Origin: Actinomadura luzonensis | Lineage (GTDB): Bacteria > Actinomycetota > Actinomycetes > Streptosporangiales > Streptosporangiaceae | Reading direction: 5' to 3' | Assembly: GCF_022664455.2 (NCBI RefSeq) | Contig: NZ_JAKRKC020000001.1 | Coordinates: 2,919,001-2,983,000 of the forward strand | DNA: 64,000 bases | In this document: positions 34,880 through 42,402 of the stretch, in pieces | Numbering within the stretch: position 1 is the stretch's first letter | How the letters are laid out: every line of letters begins with the position of its first letter | Made by a program: the position numbers and the translations under genes | The notes under the pieces: model-generated | Databases searched by the model: none | What the model was told of the DNA's origin: nothing | What the model saw: only the letters and a program-made list of their open reading frames with translations

Positions 34880-34924
34880 GTCCGCCACCCTAGCCTCAGC
34901 CGGGCGCCACTAGGCTTGGGGACC

Positions 34925-35413
34925 ATGGAAGAACCTGAGGTGCACCCCGCCCTGGAGCCGATCGCGTTCCTGCTCGGCCGGTGGGAGGGCGCGGGCGTCG
35001 GCGGCTACCCGACGATCGAGAGCTTCAACTTCGGGCAGGAGATCGAGTTCGGTCACAACGGCAAGCCGTTCCTGACCTACGTCAGCCGCACCTGGCTGCT
35101 CGACCAGGACGGCGACCGGGTCCGGCCGCTCGCCACCGAGACCGGCTACTGGCGCGCGCTGCCCGAGCGGCAGCTCGAGGTGGTGCTCGCGCACCCCACC
35201 GGCGTCGTCGAGATCTACATCGGCGAGGTGGTCTTCCACAAGATCGAGCTGCGCACCGACGTCGTGGCGCGCACGGTCACCGCGAAGGAGTACACCGCGG
35301 GCCACCGGCTGTACGGGCTGGTCAACGGCAACCTCATGTGGGCCTACGAGATGGCCGCGATGGGGCAGCCGCTGTCGGACCACATGTCGGCCGAGCTGAA
35401 GAAGGTCTCGTGA
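34925..35413 (+). CDS. FABP/nitrobindin-family heme-binding beta-barrel protein
   Basis: 162 residues from ATG at 34925. A THAP4/nitrobindin-like ten-strand beta-barrel (Rv2717c family): LLGRWEGAGVGGYP near residue 18, ETGYWRALP near 75, and HRLYGLVNGNLMWAYEMAAMG near the C-terminus with a possible heme-ligating His. Homologues bind ferric heme and isomerise peroxynitrite. Overlap (GTGA) with the next gene indicates coupling. Confidence 0.88.
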   Translation: MEEPEVHPALEPIAFLLGRWEGAGVGGYPTIESFNFGQEIEFGHNGKPFLTYVSRTWLLDQDGDRVRPLATETGYWRALPERQLEVVLAHPTGVVEIYIGEVVFHKIELRTDVVARTVTAKEYTAGHRLYGLVNGNLMWAYEMAAMGQPLSDHMSAELKKVS

Positions 35414-35706
35414 GCACGCCCTTCACCGCCGACGCGGTGGAGGCCATCAAGCGGCACATGAACGACGACCACGCCGGCGACTCCCTGCTCATCGTGCGGG
35501 CGCTCGGCGGCCGGCCGGCCGCCACCACGGCCGTGACCAGCGACGTGGACGCCGAGGCGATCGAGTTCACGATCGACGGGGGCGAGCGCGTACGCGTGCC
35601 GTGGGGCGCGACGCTCACCGAGCGGGCGCAGGTCCGCAAGGCCGTGGTGACGCTGTACCGGCGGGCCTGCGCCGAGCTGGGCGTCGCGCCCCGGGGTGAG
35701 CACTAG
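35410..35706 (+). CDS. DUF2470-domain protein
   Basis: 98 residues from GTG overlapping the previous stop. The DUF2470 signature is present: AVEAIKRHMNDDHAGDSLLIVRALG. This domain occurs alone or fused to pyridoxamine-phosphate-oxidase-like flavin/heme-binding proteins (HugZ type) and in plant heme-related proteins. Together with the upstream nitrobindin-like gene it suggests a small heme-handling operon. Confidence 0.85.
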   Translation: MSTPFTADAVEAIKRHMNDDHAGDSLLIVRALGGRPAATTAVTSDVDAEAIEFTIDGGERVRVPWGATLTERAQVRKAVVTLYRRACAELGVAPRGEH

Positions 35707-36386
35707 GCGGTGCCGTAGGCGGCGGCGATGTCCTTGGAGGAGGCCCACCTGCTGTAGGTGGGCGACTGCGGCCAGCCCTCGGGCACGTCCTGCCACTCCT
35801 CCTGCCGCCCGTACGGCAGCACGTCGATCAGCGCGAAGGTGTGGCTGAGCTGCTCGGTGCCCCGGCCGGCGGTGTGCCAGGTGCGGTAGACGGCGTCGCC
35901 GTCGCGCAGGAACACGTTGACGGCGAAGCCGCCGCCGGGAGGCGCGCCGACGTCCGCGCCGAACGGGCTGTTCGCGGTGGAGTACCAGGTCATCTTGTTG
36001 CCGACGCGGCGCTTGTAGGCGAGCGCCTCGTCGATCGGGCCCTGCGTGACGATGACGAACCGGGCGTCGTAGGCGTCCAGGAACTCCAGGCGGGTGAACT
36101 GCGAGGTGTAGCCGGTGCAGCCCGGGCACTGCCACTCCTTGCCCGCGAACCACATGTGGTTGTAGACGATGAGCTGGCTCCTGCCCTCGAAGACGTCGGC
36201 GAGCCGGACCGGCCCGTTCTCGCCCTCCAGGACGTAGTCCGGCATCCGCACCATCGGCAGGCGGCGGCGCTGCGCGGCGATGGCGTCGAGCTCCCGGGTG
36301 GCGGCCTTCTCCCTGGCGCGCAGCGCGTCGAGCTCGCGCTGCCAGGTCTCGGCGTCGACGACGGGCGGTAGTGCGTTCGTGCTCAT
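35703..36386 (-). CDS. DUF899 thioredoxin-like protein
   Basis: 227 residues from ATG at 36386, which has a GGAGGG site about 6 nt upstream; in-frame upstream ATGs lack such a site. A DUF899 domain with thioredoxin-like fold: an N-terminal helical segment, then QLIVYNHMWF, the CPGC motif in EWQCPGCTGYTSQ (about 105-108) and NVFLRDGDAVYRTWHT. Function is not known. The leader is unusual: three TCGTACGGTGCT repeats and, further upstream, a short ORF and large RNA-like fold. Confidence 0.85.
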   Translation of the reverse strand: MSTNALPPVVDAETWQRELDALRAREKAATRELDAIAAQRRRLPMVRMPDYVLEGENGPVRLADVFEGRSQLIVYNHMWFAGKEWQCPGCTGYTSQFTRLEFLDAYDARFVIVTQGPIDEALAYKRRVGNKMTWYSTANSPFGADVGAPPGGGFAVNVFLRDGDAVYRTWHTAGRGTEQLSHTFALIDVLPYGRQEEWQDVPEGWPQSPTYSRWASSKDIAAAYGTA

Positions 36387-36403
36387 GGTCCCTCCGGAGG
36401 ACG

Positions 36404-36443
36404 TCGTACGGTGCTGTCGTACGGTGCTCAGTCGTACGGTGCT
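36404..36443. repeat. Three direct repeats of TCGTACGGTGCT
   Basis: Identical 12-mers at 36404-36415, 36417-36428 and 36432-36443, spaced 13 and 15 bp apart, directly upstream of the DUF899 start. They may be a regulator binding site or a slippage product. The central CGTACG is itself palindromic. Confidence 0.75.
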
Positions 36444-36490
36444 CAGGAGAAGACCGGCGGGGAGCGCGAAACTCATCGGGACATGAAGAA

Positions 36491-36652
36491 GGGCCCCAGG
36501 CATCACTCCGCCCGCGGGTGCGGGCGGGCCGGATGGACCAAGGCCGGGATTCGATCCCGCCCTCCGGCTGCCAGGGGCCCCGGTGGTTGCCTCGTATTCG
36601 CGTCACGTCACGAGACCGAGACAGGCGTCCGCGACGTCAGCGGACAACCACC
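36491..36652 (-). ncRNA. Putative structured leader/attenuator RNA (two three-way junctions)
   Basis: Reading on the plus coordinates, domain A has an outer stem 36491-36502 with 36569-36580 (GGGCCCC and GGCA paired, one A-A mismatch). It encloses a perfect 8-bp hairpin 36508-36515/36520-36527 and directly next to it stem 36528-36533/36563-36568 with inner hairpin CGGGAT/ATCCCG (36545-36550/36554-36559). Domain B has outer stem 36582-36588/36646-36652 (GGTGGTT/AACCACC) enclosing CTCGT/ACGAG (36591-36595/36610-36614) and GTCCGC/GCGGAC (36627-36632/36640-36645). The minus strand is preferred because a 13-codon ORF with a strong ribosome site runs into domain B. Translating it would open the GGTGGTT stem and the adjacent hairpin. 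The downstream gene is DUF899. The family was not recognised. Confidence 0.6.
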
Positions 36653-36678
36653 TCGCTAGCCCGACTATGACTAACCAT
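36637..36678 (-). CDS. 13-codon upstream ORF with near-perfect Shine-Dalgarno
   Basis: The minus strand reads ATG at 36678 to TGA at 36639-36637, encoding MVSHSRASEVVVR. Upstream, AAAGGAGGTGGTCC (plus 36684-36697) is almost the full complement of the 16S rRNA 3' end. Codons GTT, AGT, CAT and GCT are rare in this genome, so the nucleotide sequence itself may be conserved. The stop codon lies in the loop of a 6-bp hairpin and codons 9-11 form one arm of the domain B stem. This is the layout of a translation-controlled attenuator. Confidence 0.6.
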   Translation of the reverse strand: MVSHSRASEVVVR

Positions 36679-36710
36679 TATTCGGACCACCTCCTTTCCG
36701 CGTACCCATG

Positions 36711-36740
36711 AAGCTATGTGGTGTTTCGTCCCGTAGGCAA
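36711..36740 (-). promoter_or_regulatory. Possible promoter for the upstream-ORF transcript
   Basis: On the minus strand TTGCCT (plus 36735-36740) and TAGCTT (plus 36711-36716) are 18 nt apart, a plausible -35/-10 pair. Initiation would start just before the Shine-Dalgarno of the 13-codon ORF. Confidence 0.4.
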
Positions 36741-36771
36741 GTGAATATCACCGGGCCGTACACTCGGGGGC

Positions 36772-37185
36772 ATGACCGAGACGCAGTGGCACGAGGAACT
36801 TCGCGCTAAGGGCTACCGGGTCACGCCGCAGCGCCAGCTCGTCCTCGAAGCGGTCAAGGAGCTGGAGCACGCCACCCCCGAGGAGATCTGCGTCAAGGTC
36901 CGGCAGACGGCGCGCGGGGTCAACATCTCGACCGTCTACCGGACGCTGGAGCTGCTGGAGGAGCTGGGGCTGGTCACCCACACGCACCTCGGGCACGGGG
37001 CTCCCACCTACCACCTGGCGGCCGAGGCCGACCACGTCCACCTGGTGTGCCGGGGCTGCGACCGGGTCATCGAGGTGCGGCCGGAGCTGGTCGAGGGGCT
37101 GGTGAAGGCGCTCGACGACGAGATGGGCTTCGCGACCGACGTCCACCACCTGACCGTCTTCGGACGTTGCCGCGAGTGCCGATAG
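36772..37185 (+). CDS. nur: Nur-type Fur-family regulator (nickel-responsive)
   Basis: 137 residues. A Fur fold with winged helix at about 10-80 (GYRVTPQRQLVLEAVKELEHATPEEI; VNISTVYRTLELLEELGLVTHTHLGHGAPTYHLA), metal-site His residues in DHVHLVC and Cys pairs CRGC and CREC in the dimerisation domain. The N-terminal half resembles S. coelicolor Nur, which represses nickel uptake and the Fe-superoxide dismutase gene when nickel is present. Zinc- or iron-specific Fur types remain possible. It is followed 10 nt later by ygfZ. Confidence 0.78.
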   Translation: MTETQWHEELRAKGYRVTPQRQLVLEAVKELEHATPEEICVKVRQTARGVNISTVYRTLELLEELGLVTHTHLGHGAPTYHLAAEADHVHLVCRGCDRVIEVRPELVEGLVKALDDEMGFATDVHHLTVFGRCRECR

Positions 37186-37195
37186 CCTGGAGGGC

Positions 37196-38134
37196 ATGCG
37201 TAGCCCTCTGCTCGACCTTCCCGGCGCCGTCGCGGCCGACGCGCCGGACTCCGACGTAGCCGCGCACTACGGCGACCTGTTCGCCGAGCAGCGCGCGCTG
37301 GCCAAGGGCGAGGCGGTCGTCGACCGCAGCAACCGCGAGGTGGTCCGCGTCTCCGGCGCCGACCGGCTGAAGTGGCTCAACGACCTCACCTCGCAGAAGC
37401 TCGACACGCTCAGACCGGGCGAGTGGACCCAAACCCTCGACCTCGACCTCCAGGGCCGCGTGCTGCACCACCTGACGCTCGTCGACGACGGCGAGAGCGT
37501 GCTGGCCCACGTCGAGCCGGGCACCGCGCAGAGCCTCGTCGACTACCTCGACCGCATGCGGTTCATGCTGCGGGTCGAGGTGTCGCGGGCCGACGACCTC
37601 GCCGTGCTCTCCACCGCCACCGACGACTTCCTGGTGCCGCGCGCCGAGCTGCCCGAGCACCTGGGCAGGCCGCTCGCGGGGCTGTGGGCGTACGAGGCGC
37701 TGCGCATCGAGGCGCACCGGCCCCGGCTGGGGTTCGAGACCGACCACAAGACCATCCCCCACGAGGTGGGCTGGATCGGCGCCGCGGTGCACCTCAGCAA
37801 GGGCTGCTACCGCGGCCAGGAGACCGTGGCCCGCGTGCACAACCTCGGGCACCCGCCGCGCCGCCTGGTCTTCCTGCACCTCGACGGCAGCGTCGACACG
37901 CTGCCCGTGCACGGCGATCCGGTGATCTTCGAGAGCCAGGAGGTCGGCGTCGTCGGCTCGGCGGCCCGCCACCACGAGCTGGGGCCGATCGCGCTGGCGG
38001 TGGTCAAGCGCACGGTGCCGGTCGACGCGCCGCTGCTGGCCGGCGGCGTGGCGGCGAGCCAGGAGGTCGTCGTGCCCCCGGACGCCGGCCGCAACGTCGC
38101 CATCGACCCGTCCCTGAGGCGGCGCATCCGCTAG
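37196..38134 (+). CDS. ygfZ: YgfZ/GcvT-like folate-binding Fe-S protein maturation factor
   Basis: 312 residues. Aminomethyltransferase-like folate-binding fold with the YgfZ signature KGCYRGQETVAR (about residues 201-212; the Cys is the invariant one) and an N-terminal DRSNREVVRVSGADRLKWLNDL. It supports assembly or repair of certain Fe-S enzymes through tetrahydrofolate. It is likely co-transcribed with nur. Confidence 0.92.
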   Translation: MRSPLLDLPGAVAADAPDSDVAAHYGDLFAEQRALAKGEAVVDRSNREVVRVSGADRLKWLNDLTSQKLDTLRPGEWTQTLDLDLQGRVLHHLTLVDDGESVLAHVEPGTAQSLVDYLDRMRFMLRVEVSRADDLAVLSTATDDFLVPRAELPEHLGRPLAGLWAYEALRIEAHRPRLGFETDHKTIPHEVGWIGAAVHLSKGCYRGQETVARVHNLGHPPRRLVFLHLDGSVDTLPVHGDPVIFESQEVGVVGSAARHHELGPIALAVVKRTVPVDAPLLAGGVAASQEVVVPPDAGRNVAIDPSLRRRIR

Positions 38135-38150
38135 CGGCGGGGCGGGTCCG

Positions 38151-38576
38151 CTAGAACTCCAGCACGAGGGTGATCGGCCCGTCGTTGACCAGCGACACCT
38201 TCATGTCCGCGCCGAACACCCCGGTCTCCACCCGGGCGCCGAGCGCGCGCAGCTCCTCGACCACGGCGTCCACCAGGGGCTCGGCGACCGGCCCCGGGGC
38301 GGCGGCCTGCCAGGTGGGCCGCCGGCCCTTGCGCGCGTCGCCGTAGAGGGTGAACTGGCTGATCACCAGGAGCGGCGCGTCGACGTCCGAGCAGGACTTC
38401 TCGCCGTGCAGGACGCGCAGCCCCCACAACTTGGCGGCCAGCTTGGCCGCCTCCGCCCTGGTGTCGGTGTGCGTGACCCCGACCAGGACGAGCAGGCCGG
38501 GCTCGGCGATCGCGCCGGCCGTGCGGCCGTCCACCTCCACGGACGCTGAACTGACTCGCTGCACCACTGCTCGCAT
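38151..38576 (-). CDS. dtd: D-aminoacyl-tRNA deacylase
   Basis: 141 residues, full family length. Signatures: [17 protein letters not shown] at the start, [15 protein letters not shown] (about 78-92, catalytic motif) and [11 protein letters not shown] at the end, which is the Gly-cisPro motif variant. It removes D-amino acids (and glycine from tRNA-Ala) from mischarged tRNA. Confidence 0.95.
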   Translation of the reverse strand: MRAVVQRVSSASVEVDGRTAGAIAEPGLLVLVGVTHTDTRAEAAKLAAKLWGLRVLHGEKSCSDVDAPLLVISQFTLYGDARKGRRPTWQAAAPGPVAEPLVDAVVEELRALGARVETGVFGADMKVSLVNDGPITLVLEF

Positions 38577-38637
38577 GGCATCTCATTCTGGACCAGGTGA
38601 AACCCTCCGTAGACTCGACCCGAAAGGAGTGCGCCAA

Positions 38638-39546
38638 ATGTCGCTGATTGTGGAGGTCGTGCGGTCCGGGTTCGTGGAGTCCACGCACCAGGCTCGCATG
38701 CTGACGGTGGACGCGGAAGGCCGCCTGGTCGAGACGCGGGGCGCGGTGCACGTGCCGGCCTCGCCGCGGTCGTCGATGAAGCCGCTCCAGGCGCTCGGCA
38801 TGCTGCGCTGCGGCCTTCCGCTGGAGGACGAGCTGCTGGCGCTGGCCTGTGCCTCGCACTCGGGCGAGCCGTTCCACGTGGACGGGGTGCGCAAGATCCT
38901 CGGCGAGGCCGGGCTGGAGGAGTCGGCGCTGGGCTGCCCCGAGGACTACCCGGCCGACCGGAGCGCGACCGAGCGCGGGCGCGTCTACATGAACTGCTCG
39001 GGCAAGCACGCCGCCATGCTGGCCACCTGCGTGCTCAACGACTGGCCGCTGGAGACGTACCTGCAGCCGTCGCACCCGCTCCAGCGCGCGATCAGGGACA
39101 CCGTGGAGGAGTTCACCGGCGAGCGTGTGGCGGCCTCGGGCGTGGACGGCTGCGGCGCGCCGCTGTTCTTCGTCTCGATGCTCGGGGTGACCAAGGCGTT
39201 CCGGGCGTTCCCGAGGTCGTCGCCCGACTCCTACGAGCGCAAGATCTTCGACGCGATGCGCGCCCACCCGGAGTGGACGTCCGGCACCGACCGGCCCGAG
39301 GCCCGGCTCATGCGGGCGCTGCCGGGCCTGATGGTGAAGGCGGGGGCGGAGGGCTTCGACGCGTTCGCCTTCGAGGACGGCCGCGCCGGCACCGTCAAGA
39401 TCGAGGACGGCTCGCCGCGCGCCCGGGTGCCCGTCACGGTCGCGGCGCTGCGCTCGCTCGGCCTGGACGCCCCCGAGCTGGCCGAGCTGGCCACCCCGCC
39501 GGTGCTCGGCGGGGGACGGCCGGTCGGGGAGGTGCGGATCCGCTGA
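38638..39546 (+). CDS. Rhizobial-type (type III) L-asparaginase II family protein
   Basis: 302 residues. Family PF06089 (Rhizobium etli asparaginase II-like). Conserved blocks: RSSMKPLQAL with the nucleophile Ser (about 46-50), ASHSGEPFHV (about 79), MNCSGKHAAM (about 118-127) and DGCGAPLF (about 168), including a Cys/Lys pair that binds zinc in characterised homologues. It probably hydrolyses L-asparagine to aspartate and ammonia in the cytoplasm. No ans regulator is adjacent. Confidence 0.88.
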   Translation: MSLIVEVVRSGFVESTHQARMLTVDAEGRLVETRGAVHVPASPRSSMKPLQALGMLRCGLPLEDELLALACASHSGEPFHVDGVRKILGEAGLEESALGCPEDYPADRSATERGRVYMNCSGKHAAMLATCVLNDWPLETYLQPSHPLQRAIRDTVEEFTGERVAASGVDGCGAPLFFVSMLGVTKAFRAFPRSSPDSYERKIFDAMRAHPEWTSGTDRPEARLMRALPGLMVKAGAEGFDAFAFEDGRAGTVKIEDGSPRARVPVTVAALRSLGLDAPELAELATPPVLGGGRPVGEVRIR

Positions 39547-39571
39547 CCGCCCGCCGCCGGCCGGCCGCCGG

Positions 39572-41182
39572 TCAGAGCGTGCGGAACTGGCGGGTCGCGG
39601 AGATGGCGCCCGAGGTCGTCGTGCAGAACGTGCGCATCGACCCGGCGAACTTCGACAGGTCCCACTCCGCCGGCCCGTGGTACCAGTAGAGGTTGTCGGC
39701 CTGGTGGCCGTTGCCGGTGACGGAGGCCACCACCCGCGACCAGTGCTCCACCCCGTCGAAGATCACCGCGTAGGGCAGGTAGCGGGAGAACAGCTCCACC
39801 CGGTGCTGCTCGGGCACGTGCCCCAGCTCGCCGGAGAACAGGTACTCGCGAAAGCCCAGGGTGTGCGCGAGCGCCGCCGAGCCCTTGGCGGTCTTGGCCG
39901 GCATGTACTGCCCGCCGACCGCGAGCGCGGCGCCCGCGATGATGACGGCGAGGCCGAGCAGCCCGTACGTGGTGAACCAGGCCAGCCCCACCGTGGCCAG
40001 CACGCCCGCGGCGATGAGGATGACGCCGATCGTCGTCCACCGGGTGCGCTCGGTGTCGGGCCGGCGGGCGAACCAGCCCTGCTTGACCACGTCGGCGTAG
40101 AGCGCGTCGCGCACCTTGCCGAGGTGCGTCGCGAACGTTCCGGTGAGCTGGGACAGCAGCACCGCGTCCCGGCCGTCGAAGATGGCGTCGTAGAGCGCCT
40201 TCTCGTAGGGCAGCAGGGCGTTGACCGGCGCCGTGGGCAGCCGCACCAGCAGCCAGTCGGGGGCGTCGTAGGTCTGGCGGGGCTGCTCGTCGATGCGCAG
40301 GTAGCCGCGCACGGCGAGGTCCACGATGGTGGCGGTGACGTCCACGACGTCGGCCTGCTCGTCCACGAGCGTGCCGATCTGGCCGGGCCGCACCCCGTCG
40401 GGCGGGGAGAAGTGACCGTTCTGGACCGGGCTGACCGCGCCCTGCTCGTGGCCGGCCACCCGGGCGTCGCGGCCTCGCGTCCAGTAGAGCAGGCCGATGC
40501 CGCCGAGCAGCAGCACCAGCAGGCCCGCGAGCGCGCCGCCGGTGACGGTGTTCAGCGTGAACGCCGACGCCAGCGAGAAGCGCCGCTCCAGGATCGGCGC
40601 GCCCTTGCTGGAGCCCGAGGGGAAGCCGATGACGACGGTCAGCGCCTGGCCGGGGGCGATGTTCTCCTGCTCGAAGTCGGCCTGGGTGGCCGAGTGGTCC
40701 ATGGAGGCGGCGGTGCAGCCGACGGCCGAGGTCAGCTCGCCGGCGAAGCAGGACAGGTTCTGCACCTGTCCGGGGCCCTGCACCTTGACCGTGGCCTTGG
40801 CGACCTGCTGGTTCCAGCCGCTCACCGCGAACCAGCGCAGCTCCTCGACGCCGCCCGTGGACATGACCGCGCCCTTGACGTCGTACTCGACGGTGCCGCC
40901 CGTCACGGTGAGGGTCTCGCCGTCGAAGGTGCCGCCCTTGACGTTCGTGATCTGGTAGAGGCGGTCGTTGTCGTCGTCGTACCGGGTGCGGGTGATGAAC
41001 GTGCGCGCCAGCCCACTCGACCCCCCGCTGATCTTCTCGACCACGTGGAGGGTGCCGTCCTTGCCGAGGGTCATCGTGACGTCGTCCGTGATGCCGGCCG
41101 CCGCGCCCAGGGCGGCGGGAGCGGCGGTCAACGTCAGAGCGGCGGCCCCCAGCGCGGCCAACGTGAGTCTGATTCCGGTCAT
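39572..41182 (-). CDS. DUF2207-type membrane protein
   Basis: 536 residues. A signal peptide (residues 1-28, ALGAAAGITD region) is followed by a DUF2207 extracytoplasmic beta domain (about 30-215; LHVVEKISGG, TRYDDDNDR), a membrane segment near 225-245, a cytoplasmic winged-helix-like part (VDVTATIVDLAVRGYLRID), paired membrane segments near 375-425 and a C-terminal cytoplasmic part. It is a widespread actinobacterial protein without known function. The C-terminus ends in a Ser/Thr-rich tail. Confidence 0.85.
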   Translation of the reverse strand: MTGIRLTLAALGAAALTLTAAPAALGAAAGITDDVTMTLGKDGTLHVVEKISGGSSGLARTFITRTRYDDDNDRLYQITNVKGGTFDGETLTVTGGTVEYDVKGAVMSTGGVEELRWFAVSGWNQQVAKATVKVQGPGQVQNLSCFAGELTSAVGCTAASMDHSATQADFEQENIAPGQALTVVIGFPSGSSKGAPILERRFSLASAFTLNTVTGGALAGLLVLLLGGIGLLYWTRGRDARVAGHEQGAVSPVQNGHFSPPDGVRPGQIGTLVDEQADVVDVTATIVDLAVRGYLRIDEQPRQTYDAPDWLLVRLPTAPVNALLPYEKALYDAIFDGRDAVLLSQLTGTFATHLGKVRDALYADVVKQGWFARRPDTERTRWTTIGVILIAAGVLATVGLAWFTTYGLLGLAVIIAGAALAVGGQYMPAKTAKGSAALAHTLGFREYLFSGELGHVPEQHRVELFSRYLPYAVIFDGVEHWSRVVASVTGNGHQADNLYWYHGPAEWDLSKFAGSMRTFCTTTSGAISATRQFRTL

Positions 41183-41209
41183 GGCGGCAAATCGTAGCGG
41201 TTCGTCCCG

Positions 41210-42298
41210 TCAATCGAGTGTGATGGCGGTGGCCGCCCGCTGAATGCTCTCGGGGGCCGCGCCCTGGCCCGGGTTCTCGGTGGCGAGGGCCTGGTTGGCG
41301 GCGACGAACGGGCGCATGCGGTGCTCGTAGCGGTCGAGCGCGGCGGCCGGGCCGGCGGCGAGCTCCTGCGCCAGCACGTACGCGCCGACCATGGCGAGGC
41401 TCGTGCCCTGCCCGGACAGCGGCGAGGCGCAGTAGCCGGCGTCGCCGACCAGCGTCACCCGGCCGGCCGACCAGCGCTCCATCTTGACCTGGGCCATGGC
41501 GTCGAAGTAGAAGTCGTCGGCCTTCCACATGGCCTCCAGCAGCCGGGGGCCCTCCCAGCCGAGGCCGGCGCAGCGCTCCTGGATCAGGCGCTTCTGGGCG
41601 TCGGTGTCGCGGTGGTCGTAGGCGACGGGGCCGTCCTGGAAGCCCAGGTTGACGCGCATGGTGGTGGTGTCGCGGTCGCTGTAGACGCAGCCGCCGACCG
41701 CGCCGTCCTGGAACCAGGTCTGCCAGTGGTCGAGGCCGAGGAAGTTGGGGGCGGTGAAGATGGAGACGTACGCGCCGAGGTGGTGCACGAAGCGCTCCTC
41801 CGGGCCGAAGGCGAGGCGGCGCACGTTGGAGTGCAGGCCGTCGGCGCCGACCACGTAGTCGTAGCGGTCGCGGCGGCCGCTGTCGAAGGTGACGTCCACG
41901 CCGTCGGCGTCCTGGGCGAGGGCGGCGATCGAGTCGCCGTAGCGGATGTCGGGGGCGGCCGCGTCCATGAGCAGAGCGGTGAGGTCGTCGCGCATGATCT
42001 CGACGTCCGGGCTGTCGAACGCGCCGCCGCTCAGCGTCCCCTCGGTGCTGCGCATCAGCTCGTTGCCCTCGCCGTCCAGCATGGACATGCCGCGCATCGT
42101 GGTGCGGAGGGCCCTGGCCTGCTCCAGCACGCCCATCCGGTCGGCGACGGTGAGCGCCGCGCCCCTGATGTCGATGGCCTGGCCGCCGCTGCGCGGGGCC
42201 GGCGCCCGCTCGACGAGCTCCGCCTCGGCGCCGTGCCGCCGCAGCCAGTAGGCCAGGACGGGGCCGCCGACACTCGCTCCGGAAATGAGGACCTTCAT
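41210..42298 (-). CDS. FAD-dependent monooxygenase
   Basis: 362 residues from ATG at 42298. A UbiH/PHBH-type class A flavoprotein: N-terminal GxGxxG variant (ISGASVGGPVLAYWLRRHG, about 5-23), the DG motif VGADGLHSNVRR (about 155) and GD motif RVTLVGDAGYCASPLSGQG (about 280-298). It hydroxylates small aromatic or polyketide substrates with NAD(P)H and O2; relatives inactivate tetracycline and rifamycin. It is divergent from a GntR-TetR fusion regulator with operator-like repeats between, so it is probably induced by its substrate. Confidence 0.88.
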   Translation of the reverse strand: MKVLISGASVGGPVLAYWLRRHGAEAELVERAPAPRSGGQAIDIRGAALTVADRMGVLEQARALRTTMRGMSMLDGEGNELMRSTEGTLSGGAFDSPDVEIMRDDLTALLMDAAAPDIRYGDSIAALAQDADGVDVTFDSGRRDRYDYVVGADGLHSNVRRLAFGPEERFVHHLGAYVSIFTAPNFLGLDHWQTWFQDGAVGGCVYSDRDTTTMRVNLGFQDGPVAYDHRDTDAQKRLIQERCAGLGWEGPRLLEAMWKADDFYFDAMAQVKMERWSAGRVTLVGDAGYCASPLSGQGTSLAMVGAYVLAQELAAGPAAALDRYEHRMRPFVAANQALATENPGQGAAPESIQRAATAITLD

Positions 42299-42312
42299 GT
42301 TCGCGCTCCTTC

Positions 42313-42348
42313 TGTACGTTGTACGCAGAACTGAATGTACGGCGTACA
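42313..42348. promoter_or_regulatory. Two TGTACG operators between monooxygenase and regulator
   Basis: A perfect 13-bp palindrome TGTACGGCGTACA lies at 42336-42348, and an imperfect copy TGTACGTTGTACG at 42313-42325, 23 bp apart centre to centre. A further TGTAC half-site lies near 42382. Their place in the divergent promoter region points to binding by the 42403 regulator. Confidence 0.75.
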
Positions 42349-42402
42349 TACAGCAGGCCGCAACGCTATGATGAGCAGATCTGTACTAGGACAGGGGAGA
42401 GC

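Noticed and set aside
36541-36580. tRNA-like T-arm (GGGATTCGATCCC) inside the structured region
   Set aside because: The loop is shifted by one base from a real T-loop, there is no D-arm or anticodon arm and the closing stem is too long. It belongs to a different RNA fold.
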